Shown: positions 1 to 9,434, counted from the first letter of the stretch. The stretch is 64,000 nt of DNA from JAIWNK01 sp964453115 (GCA_964453115.1 CAYVRT010000004.1:62001-126000), one strand, 5' to 3'. The notes: generated by a model from the sequence alone, not told the origin. Numbers and translations: made by a program.

Positions 1-1
1 G

Positions 2-1291
2 TTGGGTGGGGTGTGTTTGAATGTGGGGTGCATTCCCTCCAAAGCATTGTTGCGCAATGCCGAATTAGCGCATATTTTGCGCGAACGGGCCAAGGAATTT
101 GGGATTGGCTTTGATGGTTTGCGTCTGGATTATGCAACGGCGGTCAAGCGCAGCCGACAGGTTTCCGGGCGGTTGACGAAGGGCGTGCAATTGCTGATGC
201 GCAAGAACAACATTGAAGTGTTGATGGGCAGTGCATATCTGACGGGACGCGACCGGGTGACGGTGACCGATGCCGAGGGCAAGGCGCAGGAGCTGAGCGC
301 TAAAAACATTATTCTTGCAACCGGTGCTCATTCGGCGATGATTCCGGGTTTGCAGGTGGATGGGCAACGTGTGCTGACTTATTGGGAGGCGATTCTGCAA
401 GAAAAGCTGCCTGCTTCGGCGATCATCATTGGGGCCGGGGCAATTGGTGCCGAGTTTGCAACCATCTGGTCTTCTTATGGGACGCAGGTGACGATGGTGG
501 AAATGCTGCCGCGTTTGCTGCCGCTCGAAGATGAGGAAATTAGCGTTGAGTTGGGCAAGGCGTTTCAAAAACGCGGCATTCGAGTTCTGACGGGTACTCG
601 GGTGCAGAAAGTTGAGACAACCGAGTCCGGTGTGCGCGTGACGGTGCGTGAGGGAGAAACAGAGCAGGTTCTGGAGGCTGAGCAGGCTCTGGTCGCGATT
701 GGCTTCAAGCCCAATACGTCCGACCTGGGGTTGGAAGCATTGGGTGTGCAATTAACCGAGCGCAAGTTTGTGCAGGTGGATGAGCGCATGGCAACCAATG
801 TGCCAGGGATTTGGGCGATTGGTGATGTGACGGGCAGTTTGCTGTTGGCGCATGTTGCTTCTGCGCAGGGGATTTTGGCTGTGGAGCAGATTGCTGGATT
901 GGAGACAACGCCGATTGATTATCGAATGGTGCCGCGTGCAACCTATTGTCAGCCGCAAGTAGCCTCCTTTGGCCTGACCGAGACACAGGCACGCGATCAG
1001 GGGTATGATGTTCGCGTGGGGCGCTTTCCGTTCCAGGCGAATGGCAAGGCGCTTGGGCTGGGTGACTATGCTGGCTTTGCTAAGATTATCAGCGATGCCC
1101 GATATGGCGAGATTTTGGGCGCACACCTGATTGGCCCTGAAGTTTCAGAGCTGTTGCCAGAGTTGACACTGGCACAACGCATGGAGTTGACGAGCGCTGA
1201 AATTGCCCGTAACATTCACGCCCATCCAACTCTGAGCGAGGTGTTGATGGAAGCGGCACATGGCGTGGAAGGTCACCCAATTCACATTTAG
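2..1291 (+). CDS. lpdA: Dihydrolipoamide dehydrogenase (E3), 5' end outside window
   Basis: FAD-dependent pyridine nucleotide-disulfide oxidoreductase that reoxidises lipoyl groups of 2-oxoacid dehydrogenase or glycine cleavage complexes with NAD+. The first visible residues, LGGVCLNVGCIPSK, are the redox-active CxxxxC disulfide, so only about 35-40 residues (the first FAD-binding strand) lie left of the window. A second Rossmann motif, GAGAIGAEFA, marks NAD binding near residue 145, and AIGDV marks the FAD-contacting loop. The dimerisation domain ends with the catalytic HPTLSE histidine segment and a GHPIHI tail. It is partial by position, not broken. The related mercuric reductase and glutathione reductase families are less likely because the disulfide and HPTLSE motifs both follow E3. 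The gene ends in front of a terminator hairpin and faces the next gene. Upstream partners cannot be seen. Confidence 0.93.
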   Translation: MGGVCLNVGCIPSKALLRNAELAHILRERAKEFGIGFDGLRLDYATAVKRSRQVSGRLTKGVQLLMRKNNIEVLMGSAYLTGRDRVTVTDAEGKAQELSAKNIILATGAHSAMIPGLQVDGQRVLTYWEAILQEKLPASAIIIGAGAIGAEFATIWSSYGTQVTMVEMLPRLLPLEDEEISVELGKAFQKRGIRVLTGTRVQKVETTESGVRVTVREGETEQVLEAEQALVAIGFKPNTSDLGLEALGVQLTERKFVQVDERMATNVPGIWAIGDVTGSLLLAHVASAQGILAVEQIAGLETTPIDYRMVPRATYCQPQVASFGLTETQARDQGYDVRVGRFPFQANGKALGLGDYAGFAKIISDARYGEILGAHLIGPEVSELLPELTLAQRMELTSAEIARNIHAHPTLSEVLMEAAHGVEGHPIHI

Positions 1292-1311
1292 TTGTAAGTA
1301 CATGAGGGATT

Positions 1312-1345
1312 ATCAGCCGGGCGGAAGTCCGGCTGATGTATTTTT
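1312..1345 (+). terminator. Rho-independent terminator after lpdA
   Basis: A 9-bp perfect stem (ATCAGCCGG paired with CCGGCTGAT, loop of 8) is followed by GTATTTTT. It lies 20 bases after the lpdA stop and overlaps the last codons of the oppositely oriented sensor gene, so the final Pro-Pro-Gly codons of that gene double as terminator stem. Confidence 0.75.
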
Positions 1346-4300
1346 CGGCCATTCATTCAGCATTTGCAAGAATTCCGAAACAACCAGGGGGTCAAATAAT
1401 TTGCCGGCATTTTCGATTAGAAAATTGCGGGCAGATTGCTCGTCCCAGGGGGCTTTGTAGGGGCGGTCTGAGGTGAGAGCGTCCCAGACATCTACAACGG
1501 CGAAAATGCGAGCGGCCAGAGGGATGGTTTCGCCTTTGAGGCCTTCTGGATAGCCGGATCCATCCCAGCGTTCGTGATGGCAATAGGGGATTTCAAGCGC
1601 CGGGCGCAGATAAGGAATGCTTTGCAGCAGCCGATAGGCAAAGATGGGATGTTGACGCATGATGCTCCATTCTTCATCTGTGAGGGGGCCATCTTTGAGC
1701 AGAATGTGGTCAGGAATGCCCATTTTGCCAATGTCATGCAGGAGGGCGCCGCGTCGGATGTGCTCCATTTGCTGCTCAGGAATGTTGAGGCGTTCGGCGA
1801 GGTTGATGGTTTGCTGAACAACGCGTTGGCTATGGCCAGCGGTTTCGCGCTCGCGCAATTCCAATGCCAGAGACCAACCTTGCAGGGTGGCATCGTATGC
1901 CAGGGCCAATTGTTGGGCCGAGTCGCGCAGGCGTTCCTCGGCTAGCTTTCGTTCGCTGATGTCGCTGATGATTGAACCAATGCGATAACCATTGTTGGTG
2001 CGGATGGGGAAAAGAATTTGTTCAATGTATTTGCGGTGGCCGGAAGTATCTTGTAGCAAGACCTCCGTCGGGGCATAAAATTGTTGAGACTGGCCGGTTC
2101 GGAGGGCGAGGAGCGTGACCTGGCGAAACCTTTCCAGGCGTTCGGGGGTTTTGCGTTCGGGAATGCTGACGCGATGGAGCAATTCCCAGAAGGGCATTCC
2201 AATTGCTTCGTCTCGATCAATCCCTGTAACGCGTTCGTTGGCTGCATTCCATTCGCTGACCATGCCTTGCTCATTGACCAGGACAAACCCTTCGGAGAAT
2301 TGTTCGATGATGGTGCGGAATTTTTCTTCGCTTTCACGCAGCGCTTCTTCGGCCAATTTTCGCTCGGTGATGTCGGTTGCCATGCCAATTAGTTGCTGAA
2401 CTCGGCCTTGTTCATCGCGTTTGAGCGCTTTGAGCCGTCCAAGAAACCAGCGCCAGGAGCCATCTTTGCGAGCCATGCGATATTCGTATACATAGATATC
2501 CAGGTCGCTCGCCTGGGGCGCGTTTTGATAGATGTTGATCAGCCGGCTACGGTCTTCGGGGTGAACCCAATCCAGGCCGTAGTTTTGTCCGCTTTGCAGA
2601 AACAGGTTTGAGGAATAGCCAAGTGAACTGCTAACAGCGTCGTTTACATAAGTGAAGCCCTTTTGTTTAAGATCAACAACAAAGACGATGCTGGGTGTGG
2701 CAGCCATGACACTTTCGTTGAAGGTCAGGCTATCTTTGAGGTCTTGTTCGGCCTGTTTGCGGCGCAGGATATCCCAGGTGCTGTTCAATAACAGGGTGAG
2801 CTGACGGATGTCGTTCTCGTCGTAATCCCTTATTTTATTTCCTACCCCAACGACAGCAACAATGTGATTGTTTTCAAATACAGGAAGATTGAGGTGACGA
2901 TGAATGGGGACGTGGCCTTCTGGGTAACCCTTTTTATGTGGGTTGGGGAGTGTGTAATCATTGGTGATAATTGGCTTGCGTTGGCGCACGGCCTCACCCC
3001 ACAGGCCAGTCAGACAGACGGGGTATTCACGTTCAATATCGCCAACCTGGCATTGCTGCATGGCGGTCTTTGACCAGGAATACATGTGTAAGATGCTTTC
3101 ATCCTGGTTGAGGAAGGCCAGATACCCAATTTCGCTTTCGGTGATGCGAACGGCTTGCTCCAACGCATAATCGCAAATTTCTTGTACGCTACTGCTTGAA
3201 AGTGTGTACAGTTGAAGCATAGCCTCCAGACGGTTTTCATTTAGTTGCCGCAATCTTTCCTGGGCTACGCGGTCAGTAATATCGGCAGCAACGCCAATAA
3301 CGCCGGTCATTTTCTGGTTGTCGTCAAACATGGGCGAGTACCAGGTTTCAAAGTGCAAATCGCCTATCTGCAATGCTGTGGTAAATGCTTCGCCGGTCAG
3401 GGCGCGTTGTAGACAGGCAACAATTTGTGGGCTTTCGTGGTAGAGTTCAAGTGCTGAAAAACCAACAACCTGACCTGGTTTGAGGCCCAAAAGGGCCAAT
3501 CCTTTCCCTTCGGAAAGGACAAAACGACCTTCGCAATCGAGGGCAAAGACAACAACGGCCGTATTGGTCATAACGCTGCGCAGCAATTGTTCATTGTGAC
3601 GCAAGGCTGATTCCATTTGTTTTTGGGTGCTAATATCAATGCTGATGCCTAAGGCAGCATACATCAGTCCACTTTCATCTACAATTGGGTAAGTTGAGAA
3701 GAACGCAGGGAAGGTTTCACCAGATTTGCGGATGAGAGGCACTTCGCCAACAAACCCACTTTGACCGAGGCGCATTTGTCGGAACATTTCGGGGAACTTT
3801 TTGACCATCTCAGGCTGATGTAAGATGGACACTGATTGGTGTAGCATTTCTTTCCGGGTGTAGCCAAAAATTCGTTCGGCGCCTGGGCTGAATTCCAGGA
3901 TATGCGGATCATAGATGTTGAGATCGGTGATGATAAAGGAGACGTTTGTTGCGGCATTGAAGATGGAGCGCAAGCGTGCCTCGGTTTCACGGCGGGCGCG
4001 CTCGGAGCGATGACGTTGTGCGCTCAGAATGGCCTGAGCGGCCTGGTCGGCGGCTTCGCTGGCAAAGCGGATTTCATCTGATTGCCAGTGATGGATTTTT
4101 CCGGTATGTTCGATGCAGAGAATGCCAGCCATTTGCCCCGAAACGCGAATCAGGGCATCTAACATGGAGGTGATGTTGAGCGGTGCCAGATAGTTGGTGG
4201 TGAATTCGCTGGTGCGCGGGTCGGTTTGAGCCTCATCAGCGGCAATCGCCAGGCTGCTGTGGAAGGCATTAAAGTATTGTGGGTATTCTTGGATGGTGAT

Positions 4301-6442
4301 GATGCCGCCGCTTTTATGTGTGTTGGTGGAACGTTGGTACAAATCAATGCACTCTACCTGCCCGGTTGCTTCGTCGCCAATCCACAGTCCAACGCGCTCA
4401 ATTTGCATTGCGTAGGCAACCTGTTCGGTAATTTCTGCTGCGGCTTTGAGCAGGTTGCCATTGGCAATTGCGCTGGAACGGGCAAGTTGCAGGAGGGCAG
4501 TTTGTTGTCGTGCGGTTCGTTCCAGCGCCGCGCTATGCTCCATCTGGTCTTGTTTTTGGTAGGTGATGTCGTGTCCGATGCCAACCAACCCGATAATTTG
4601 GCCTTTTTCATCGTGCAGTGGTAATTTGGAACTGAGTAACCACCGTCGCTCGCCGCGTTGGTTGATGAGGATCTGCTCGTGGTTGAGCATGGTCTGTCCA
4701 TTGTGCAGGATGGAATATTCTTCGGCGTCGAATAGTCGGGCAGTTTCGGTAGGGAAGATTTCAGCATTGGTGCGCCCTAGCACTGCGCTTTCGGGCAGGC
4801 CAATGTTGTGCAGATCGGCCTGGTTGGAAAGGGTGATGCGTCCATTGGCATCTTTGACGTATACGGCATCAGGCAAGTGATCGAGAACGGTGCGCAGCAG
4901 GCGGCGCTCTTGTTCCATTTGCTGGCGAGATTGCTGGCGCTCGGTGATGTCACGACTGATGCCGCGGTAGCCGCCAAATTGAAGGCTGAGGTTGAGAATC
5001 GGGATGGCGTTGGTTTCAAGGATGACGCGCGTCCCATCTTTACATAGCCAGATGCTTTCAATTGTTTGGCAATGGTGGGGGTTAGAATAGCATTCCTGAA
5101 TTGCAGCCATTGTTTTGGGGTCTTGATCGGGGTCGAGAAAATCTATCGGTGAATGCCCCAATACTTCGGTGGGTTTATATCCCAGGATGCGCTCGACCTG
5201 TGGGCTGACATAGGTATAGTGCATCGTCGCGTCCAATTCCCAAATCCAATCGCTGGTGTTTTCAATCAGGTCGCGATACTGCTTTTGGCTGGCGCGCAGA
5301 TCTTTTTGTGCTTTGCGCCGGCTACGAATGTTGAGCAGGAGGCCAAAGATGATGACGGTTTGGAGAATTAGAAACCCGCTAATCCCCAGGACGTATTGGC
5401 GATATTCGATAAATGGAGAGATGGGCTGGTGGAGCAGCGTGCTGTTGGGAGGAAGGTGGGTGGTGGAGATGTTCCACCGCTTGAGTTCTCGGGCATCGAA
5501 GGTATAGCGAGGTTCGTTGAGTTTGACGGGGATGGAGATTGGCGGTTCGCCGGATAGAACGCGCATGGCAATTTGCCCGGCGGCTTGCCCTTGATATAGA
5601 CCGCCATCCACCTTTCCACCAACCGCACCATGTCCAATATACATAATGGTTGAAACGTAGACGGGCGCTGGAGAGGCCGCTGAAATTTGAGGCGAGAAGG
5701 TTAATGGGTCGTATGGAGTGCCATCGCGTCCTTGTAAAAAGTCGGAAAGGTACACGATGCTATTGGGTGAAATGGAGCGCAATTGTGTCAGCAGCTCGTC
5801 CAATGTGAGGCCCTGCCCTGAAGAATCGAAAAACTGGATTGGAATGGGCAGGTTGCCCGAGGCGTTAATTTTTTTTAGCGTATTGCGGTTGATTTGACCG
5901 GTGGTTGTGTTATCGGTAATGGCCCAAATGACACTGCTGTTGGGGTGCAGCATGATGGCGAGGCGCAGGGTTGCCTCGACATCAAAGGTTTCGCTCACGC
6001 CGGTGAAGAGCGGATGGTCTTGAATGATGATTGGGTCAAATTCGTTTACGCCGCAAAAGACAACCGGGGTGTTGGGGAACAAATCTTGATGATATTTGCG
6101 AAGGAAATTAAAAGCGTCGTTATCAAGAGAGACAATGAGGTCGAAGTGGGCATGGGTGTATTTGAGTTTATAGATGTCGTGTAGTTGGGTAAAATATTCA
6201 TCGTTGCCCGGAACACGTTTTGTATCCATATATTCGATGAAATATTCGGTGTTGGGGGGCAGTTGGGATCGAAGCCCTTCCATTTCCTGGTCGGAGAAGA
6301 TGTAGCCAGGGTGATATGAATTGAGAACCAGGATTGAGGGAGCTGTGGATTGAGAAAAAACAGATTGATGCGGCCCGATGATCAAAATCGGGATGAGCAA
6401 AAAAAAGATTTTGCCAGCAAGCTGCCGCCAAACTGGTTTCAT
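1313..6442 (-). CDS. Multi-sensor HD-GYP cyclic-di-GMP phosphodiesterase with periplasmic binding-protein domain
   Basis: A 1709-residue membrane signalling protein. The order is: N-terminal signal/anchor segment; an ABC-substrate-binding-like extracytoplasmic domain (about residues 35-340, beginning SILVLNSYHPGY); one transmembrane helix near 345-372; then cytoplasmic PAS, PAS, GAF, PAS, PAS, GAF, PAS and PAS domains; and a C-terminal HD-GYP domain (about 1520-1690). The HD motif LLHDIGK and the HHERWDGSGYPEGL segment that gives the GYP name are intact, so cyclic-di-GMP hydrolysis is predicted. I chose the ATG at 6442 because the hydrophobic signal segment follows it directly; an in-frame upstream extension to 6541 has no signal-like feature. 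It is transcribed divergently from tupA. Members with eight cytoplasmic sensor domains are unusually long. The ligand of the outer domain cannot be read from sequence. Confidence 0.88.
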   Translation of the reverse strand: MKPVWRQLAGKIFFLLIPILIIGPHQSVFSQSTAPSILVLNSYHPGYIFSDQEMEGLRSQLPPNTEYFIEYMDTKRVPGNDEYFTQLHDIYKLKYTHAHFDLIVSLDNDAFNFLRKYHQDLFPNTPVVFCGVNEFDPIIIQDHPLFTGVSETFDVEATLRLAIMLHPNSSVIWAITDNTTTGQINRNTLKKINASGNLPIPIQFFDSSGQGLTLDELLTQLRSISPNSIVYLSDFLQGRDGTPYDPLTFSPQISAASPAPVYVSTIMYIGHGAVGGKVDGGLYQGQAAGQIAMRVLSGEPPISIPVKLNEPRYTFDARELKRWNISTTHLPPNSTLLHQPISPFIEYRQYVLGISGFLILQTVIIFGLLLNIRSRRKAQKDLRASQKQYRDLIENTSDWIWELDATMHYTYVSPQVERILGYKPTEVLGHSPIDFLDPDQDPKTMAAIQECYSNPHHCQTIESIWLCKDGTRVILETNAIPILNLSLQFGGYRGISRDITERQQSRQQMEQERRLLRTVLDHLPDAVYVKDANGRITLSNQADLHNIGLPESAVLGRTNAEIFPTETARLFDAEEYSILHNGQTMLNHEQILINQRGERRWLLSSKLPLHDEKGQIIGLVGIGHDITYQKQDQMEHSAALERTARQQTALLQLARSSAIANGNLLKAAAEITEQVAYAMQIERVGLWIGDEATGQVECIDLYQRSTNTHKSGGIITIQEYPQYFNAFHSSLAIAADEAQTDPRTSEFTTNYLAPLNITSMLDALIRVSGQMAGILCIEHTGKIHHWQSDEIRFASEAADQAAQAILSAQRHRSERARRETEARLRSIFNAATNVSFIITDLNIYDPHILEFSPGAERIFGYTRKEMLHQSVSILHQPEMVKKFPEMFRQMRLGQSGFVGEVPLIRKSGETFPAFFSTYPIVDESGLMYAALGISIDISTQKQMESALRHNEQLLRSVMTNTAVVVFALDCEGRFVLSEGKGLALLGLKPGQVVGFSALELYHESPQIVACLQRALTGEAFTTALQIGDLHFETWYSPMFDDNQKMTGVIGVAADITDRVAQERLRQLNENRLEAMLQLYTLSSSSVQEICDYALEQAVRITESEIGYLAFLNQDESILHMYSWSKTAMQQCQVGDIEREYPVCLTGLWGEAVRQRKPIITNDYTLPNPHKKGYPEGHVPIHRHLNLPVFENNHIVAVVGVGNKIRDYDENDIRQLTLLLNSTWDILRRKQAEQDLKDSLTFNESVMAATPSIVFVVDLKQKGFTYVNDAVSSSLGYSSNLFLQSGQNYGLDWVHPEDRSRLINIYQNAPQASDLDIYVYEYRMARKDGSWRWFLGRLKALKRDEQGRVQQLIGMATDITERKLAEEALRESEEKFRTIIEQFSEGFVLVNEQGMVSEWNAANERVTGIDRDEAIGMPFWELLHRVSIPERKTPERLERFRQVTLLALRTGQSQQFYAPTEVLLQDTSGHRKYIEQILFPIRTNNGYRIGSIISDISERKLAEERLRDSAQQLALAYDATLQGWSLALELRERETAGHSQRVVQQTINLAERLNIPEQQMEHIRRGALLHDIGKMGIPDHILLKDGPLTDEEWSIMRQHPIFAYRLLQSIPYLRPALEIPYCHHERWDGSGYPEGLKGETIPLAARIFAVVDVWDALTSDRPYKAPWDEQSARNFLIENAGKLFDPLVVSEFLQMLNEWPKNTSAGLPPG

Positions 6443-6547
6443 TACAATGCCTTTTTTCTTTTCGAGCGGCTTTCCATGACACTCACTTGGATACAGTTGC
6501 GTTGCGCAGGCTGTTAAGATTTTGACAAATCGCAATTGCAAATTTCA

Positions 6548-6556
6548 TTTTAGCAT
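6548..6556 (-). promoter_or_regulatory. Candidate extended -10 promoter of the HD-GYP sensor gene
   Basis: Minus strand reads TGCTAAAAT, an extended -10 element (TGn plus TAAAAT), about 100 bases upstream of the chosen start. No good -35 accompanies it, as is common for extended -10 promoters. Confidence 0.45.
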
Positions 6557-6590
6557 GTTTTTCAAGGATGCATCCATCTTTTGTATAGAT

Positions 6591-6619
6591 TTTTTGAAAG
6601 AACGAAATTGTGATATAAT
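6591..6619 (+). promoter_or_regulatory. Promoter of tupA
   Basis: TGATATAAT at 6611-6619 is a perfect extended -10 hexamer. A T-rich TTTTTG at 6591-6596 could serve as a poor -35 at 17 bp spacing. The predicted start lies near 6626, leaving a leader of about 35 bases with GAGG in front of the ATG. No molybdate/tungstate riboswitch fold is evident in so short a leader. Confidence 0.6.
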
Positions 6620-6660
6620 TTTCTTGTTGTGCTACAAATATACAAAATAAGAGGTTGTTT

Positions 6661-7551
6661 ATGAAACAGTTTGGTTTGAAGAGCTGGTTGTTGAGAGGCG
6701 GTTTGCTGCTATTGTTTTTGCTGGCAGCTTGTGCTCCGAAGGCTACACCGACGATTGAGTTAACTCAGCCGGTGGGTGAGATGGAATTGATTTTGGCGAC
6801 GACGACCAGCACGCGCGATTCTGGCCTGCTGGATGCGCTGATCCCGGTTTTTGAGCAGCAGTCCGGTTACACGGTGAAAGTTGTTGCGGTTGGCACGGGG
6901 CAGGCGCTGAAGATGGGAGAAGAAGGTAATGCAGATGTGTTGCTGGTTCATGCTCCTAAGTCGGAATTGGATTTTATGGCGGCTGGCTATGGGCAGAGGC
7001 GCGAATTGGTAATGCATAATGATTTTGTCCTGGTTGGGCCGACAGCAGACCCAGCTGGGTTGCGCGGCGTTTCGACCGCGCTGGATGCGATGAAGATGTT
7101 GGCAGATTCAAAGGCTTTATTTGTCTCGCGCGGGGATGATTCAGGAACGCATAAGGCGGAACTGGCGCTGTGGAGCAAGGCGGGACTCGATGTGCCCCAA
7201 GCGGTTGAGTGGTATTTGGAGACTGGACAGGGGATGGGGGAGACGCTGCGGGTGGCCTCTGAGAAGGGCGCTTACACCCTGACAGACCGGGCGACTTATC
7301 TGTCACAAAAGGACACCTTGCAGCTTGAGATCCTGGTGCAGGGAGACTCGGCCTTGTTGAATATCTATCATGTGATTACGGTTAATCCGGAGAAATGGCC
7401 GGCGGTTAACAAGGCGGGGGCGGATGCGTTTGCGCAGTTTATGATTGCGGATGCAACACAGCAGATGATTGCTGAATTTGGCAAGGATAAATTTGGTGAA
7501 CCATTGTTTTTTGCTGATGCTGGCAAGGATGAGACACAGCTCGGCAAATAG
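6661..7551 (+). CDS. tupA: Tungstate ABC transporter, substrate-binding lipoprotein TupA
   Basis: Binds tungstate outside the membrane and hands it to TupB. The 296-residue product starts with a lipoprotein signal peptide ending in a LAAC lipobox (Cys about residue 23). It then shows ILATTTSTRDSGLLD, the TTTST signature that distinguishes TupA (tungstate) and WtpA-like oxyanion binders from ModA. The mature region continues with GTGQALKMGEEGNADVLLVH, typical of this family. The gene begins at the ATG preceded by GAGG; an upstream in-frame TTG at 6655 has no better site. It is separated from the permease and ATPase genes by an intrinsic terminator, which fits higher expression of the binding protein. 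Tungstate rather than molybdate specificity is family inference. Confidence 0.88.
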   Translation: MKQFGLKSWLLRGGLLLLFLLAACAPKATPTIELTQPVGEMELILATTTSTRDSGLLDALIPVFEQQSGYTVKVVAVGTGQALKMGEEGNADVLLVHAPKSELDFMAAGYGQRRELVMHNDFVLVGPTADPAGLRGVSTALDAMKMLADSKALFVSRGDDSGTHKAELALWSKAGLDVPQAVEWYLETGQGMGETLRVASEKGAYTLTDRATYLSQKDTLQLEILVQGDSALLNIYHVITVNPEKWPAVNKAGADAFAQFMIADATQQMIAEFGKDKFGEPLFFADAGKDETQLGK

Positions 7552-7577
7552 GGTGGAACTAAGCTAGAAAGAAATAA

Positions 7578-7608
7578 GGGCGGCCTCTGCTAGGCCGCCC
7601 TTTGTGTT
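7578..7608 (+). terminator. Intercistronic terminator between tupA and tupBC
   Basis: GC-rich 9-bp stem GGGCGGCCT / AGGCCGCCC with a 5-base loop, followed by TTTGTGTT. Its position inside a transporter operon suggests partial termination to keep the binding protein in excess over the membrane parts. Confidence 0.75.
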
Positions 7609-7618
7609 AGCCCGGGTG

Positions 7619-7627
7619 TGTTACAAT
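7619..7627 (+). promoter_or_regulatory. Possible internal extended -10 promoter for tupBC
   Basis: TGTTACAAT fits the extended -10 pattern seen elsewhere in the window. It stands just after the intercistronic terminator and 24 bases before the tupB start. No clear -35 is present, so this is tentative. Confidence 0.35.
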
Positions 7628-7650
7628 GCGCTGGCAGAATGGAGGCAAGC

Positions 7651-8343
7651 ATGGATTTGATTTGGGAAGGGCTGAAGGAATCGTTGCGGTTATTGTTGCA
7701 AGGAGATGCCGAGGTTTGGCAAATTACCTGGTTCTCATTGCGCATTTCTGGTCTGGCAACGTTGATTAGTTTGCTAATTGGAATGCCGTTTGGCACTGTG
7801 CTTGCATTGGGGCGTTTTCCGGGGCGGCGTTTTCTTGTTTCGCTGGTAAACACTGGCATGGCGTTGCCACCGGTGGTAGTTGGGCTGGTTGTATCCATTT
7901 TTTTGTGGCGGAGTGGGCCATTGGGCGGGTTGCGCCTGATGTATACGCCAACGGCAATGGTGATTGCGCAAACCATTATTGCTGCTCCAATGGTAACCGG
8001 GTTGACACTTTCGGGCTTACAGCAGTTGGATGTGCGGCTGCGCTGGCAATTGCTTGGGTTGGGCGCTTCACCTTTGCAAATGGTTTGGATGTTGTGGCGG
8101 GAGGCGCGCTTGCCGCTGCTGGCTGCCTTGATGGCGGGTTTTGGGAGTGTGATTTCGGAGGTGGGGGCCTCGATGATGGTGGGGGGGAACTTGCGTGGGC
8201 ATACGCGTGTCTTAACGACCGCAATTGTGTTGGAAACCAGCAAGGGGCAGTTTGATGTTGCCCTGGCATTGAGCGCGTTGTTACTCTTGCTTGCTTATTT
8301 GGTCAACCTGGTATTGACCTGGGCGCAGCAAAGCAGACGATGA
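7651..8343 (+). CDS. tupB: Tungstate ABC transporter permease TupB
   Basis: Inner-membrane channel subunit of the tungstate importer, 230 residues with about five or six hydrophobic helices. The coupling-helix region that contacts the ATPase is visible as LGASPLQMVWMLWREARLPLLAALMAGFGS (EAA-like loop; about residues 130-160) and is followed by the VISEVGASMMVGGN segment seen in TupB/ModB-type permeases. The ATG at 7651 is chosen because GGAGG stands 5 bases upstream; longer in-frame readings lack a ribosome-binding site. The stop codon overlaps the tupC start (ATGA), so translation is probably coupled. Sequence motifs alone cannot separate tungstate from molybdate permeases; the neighbouring TupA sets the call. 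Confidence 0.85.
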   Translation: MDLIWEGLKESLRLLLQGDAEVWQITWFSLRISGLATLISLLIGMPFGTVLALGRFPGRRFLVSLVNTGMALPPVVVGLVVSIFLWRSGPLGGLRLMYTPTAMVIAQTIIAAPMVTGLTLSGLQQLDVRLRWQLLGLGASPLQMVWMLWREARLPLLAALMAGFGSVISEVGASMMVGGNLRGHTRVLTTAIVLETSKGQFDVALALSALLLLLAYLVNLVLTWAQQSRR

Positions 8344-9434
8344 GGGAAGCAATGGTTGATTTGTTGATGTTACAGGATGTGAAATTGGCTCGTGAAGGGC
8401 GAGTGGTTTTGGGTGTAGAGCATCTGAATGTTTTGGAGGGGGAGCGATTGGTGGTGGTGGGGCCAAATGGGAGTGGCAAGAGCACCTTGTTGCTATCGCT
8501 GGCGCGCCTGCTGCGCCCTGTGGGTGGAAAGGTGCTGTGGCGTGGTTTGAATGTGGAGAAGATCTCGCCTGTAACCTATCGGCGGCGGATTGGATTGGTG
8601 TTACAAGAGGCCTTGTTATTGGATGCTTCGGTATATGACAACGTGGCGGCAGGGCTGCGTTTTCGACGGGTGCCGGAGCGTGAAATTCGGCGTCGGGTTG
8701 CAATCTGGCTGGATCGCTTGGGTGTTGGGGGGCTTGCACAGCGTCAAGCGCGCACGCTTTCGGGGGGAGAGGCACAGCGGGTGAGTCTGGCCCGGGCCTT
8801 GGTGCTGGAGCCGGAACTTTTATTGTTGGATGAGCCGTTTGGTGCGCTAGACCCGCCAACACGTCTGCGCCTGCAAGAAGATTTTCAGCATCTCATGCAG
8901 GAGATGTCGTTGACTATGGTGTTTGTGACGCATGATTTGAATGAGGCGCTGCTGATTGGACAGCGTATGGCTGTGCTGGCGGGGGGACAATTGGCACAGG
9001 TTGGGAGCCCACAAGATGTGTTCAGCGCACCTGTTTCAACGGAGGTGGCAGCATTGGTGGGGGTTGAGACTGTGCTGCCAGGTCGGGTGGAGGAAAGCCT
9101 GCACGGGCTGGTGCTGGTTCGCTGTGGCGATAAGGTATTGGAAGCAGTTGGGGAAATGGCTGTTGGTCGGGATGTGTATGTTTGTTTGCGTCCAGAGGAT
9201 GTGACCCTGTGGCCAGCCGAGATGATGGCGCCCTCTTCCAGCGCGCGCAATTGGTTAACTGGTCAGGTGTTGCGTCTTTCGCCGCAAGGGGCGTTGATGC
9301 GCGTGACGCTGGCAGGGGAAGTGACGCTGGTGGCGTTGGTGACGCGCGCTTCTGCCGAGGCGCTGGATTTGAAGCCGGGCTGTTGGGTGAAGGCAAGTTT
9401 TAAGGCAAGTGCAGCGCATATCGTTGCTCATTAG
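8340..9434 (+). CDS. tupC: Tungstate ABC transporter ATP-binding protein TupC with TOBE-like tail
   Basis: Cytoplasmic ATPase that powers oxyanion import, 364 residues. It carries Walker A GPNGSGKST, the ABC signature LSGGEAQRVSLARAL, Walker B LLLLDEPFGALD with the catalytic Glu, and the switch histidine in VFVTHDL. After about residue 235 there is an extra region ending in a TOBE/Mop-like beta domain (RNWLTGQVLRLSPQGALMRV onward), which in ModC-type ATPases binds oxyanion or regulates transport. The start overlaps the tupB stop by 4 bases. A second in-frame ATG four codons later is also possible. Lowest uncertainty is the ABC role; the regulatory tail is inference. Confidence 0.87.
   Translation: MREAMVDLLMLQDVKLAREGRVVLGVEHLNVLEGERLVVVGPNGSGKSTLLLSLARLLRPVGGKVLWRGLNVEKISPVTYRRRIGLVLQEALLLDASVYDNVAAGLRFRRVPEREIRRRVAIWLDRLGVGGLAQRQARTLSGGEAQRVSLARALVLEPELLLLDEPFGALDPPTRLRLQEDFQHLMQEMSLTMVFVTHDLNEALLIGQRMAVLAGGQLAQVGSPQDVFSAPVSTEVAALVGVETVLPGRVEESLHGLVLVRCGDKVLEAVGEMAVGRDVYVCLRPEDVTLWPAEMMAPSSSARNWLTGQVLRLSPQGALMRVTLAGEVTLVALVTRASAEALDLKPGCWVKASFKASAAHIVAH

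Noticed and set aside
65..1352. Long open frames antisense to lpdA
   Set aside because: They are the reverse-complement shadow of a high-GC third-position gene, with compositions rich in Arg, His and Gln and no family features.
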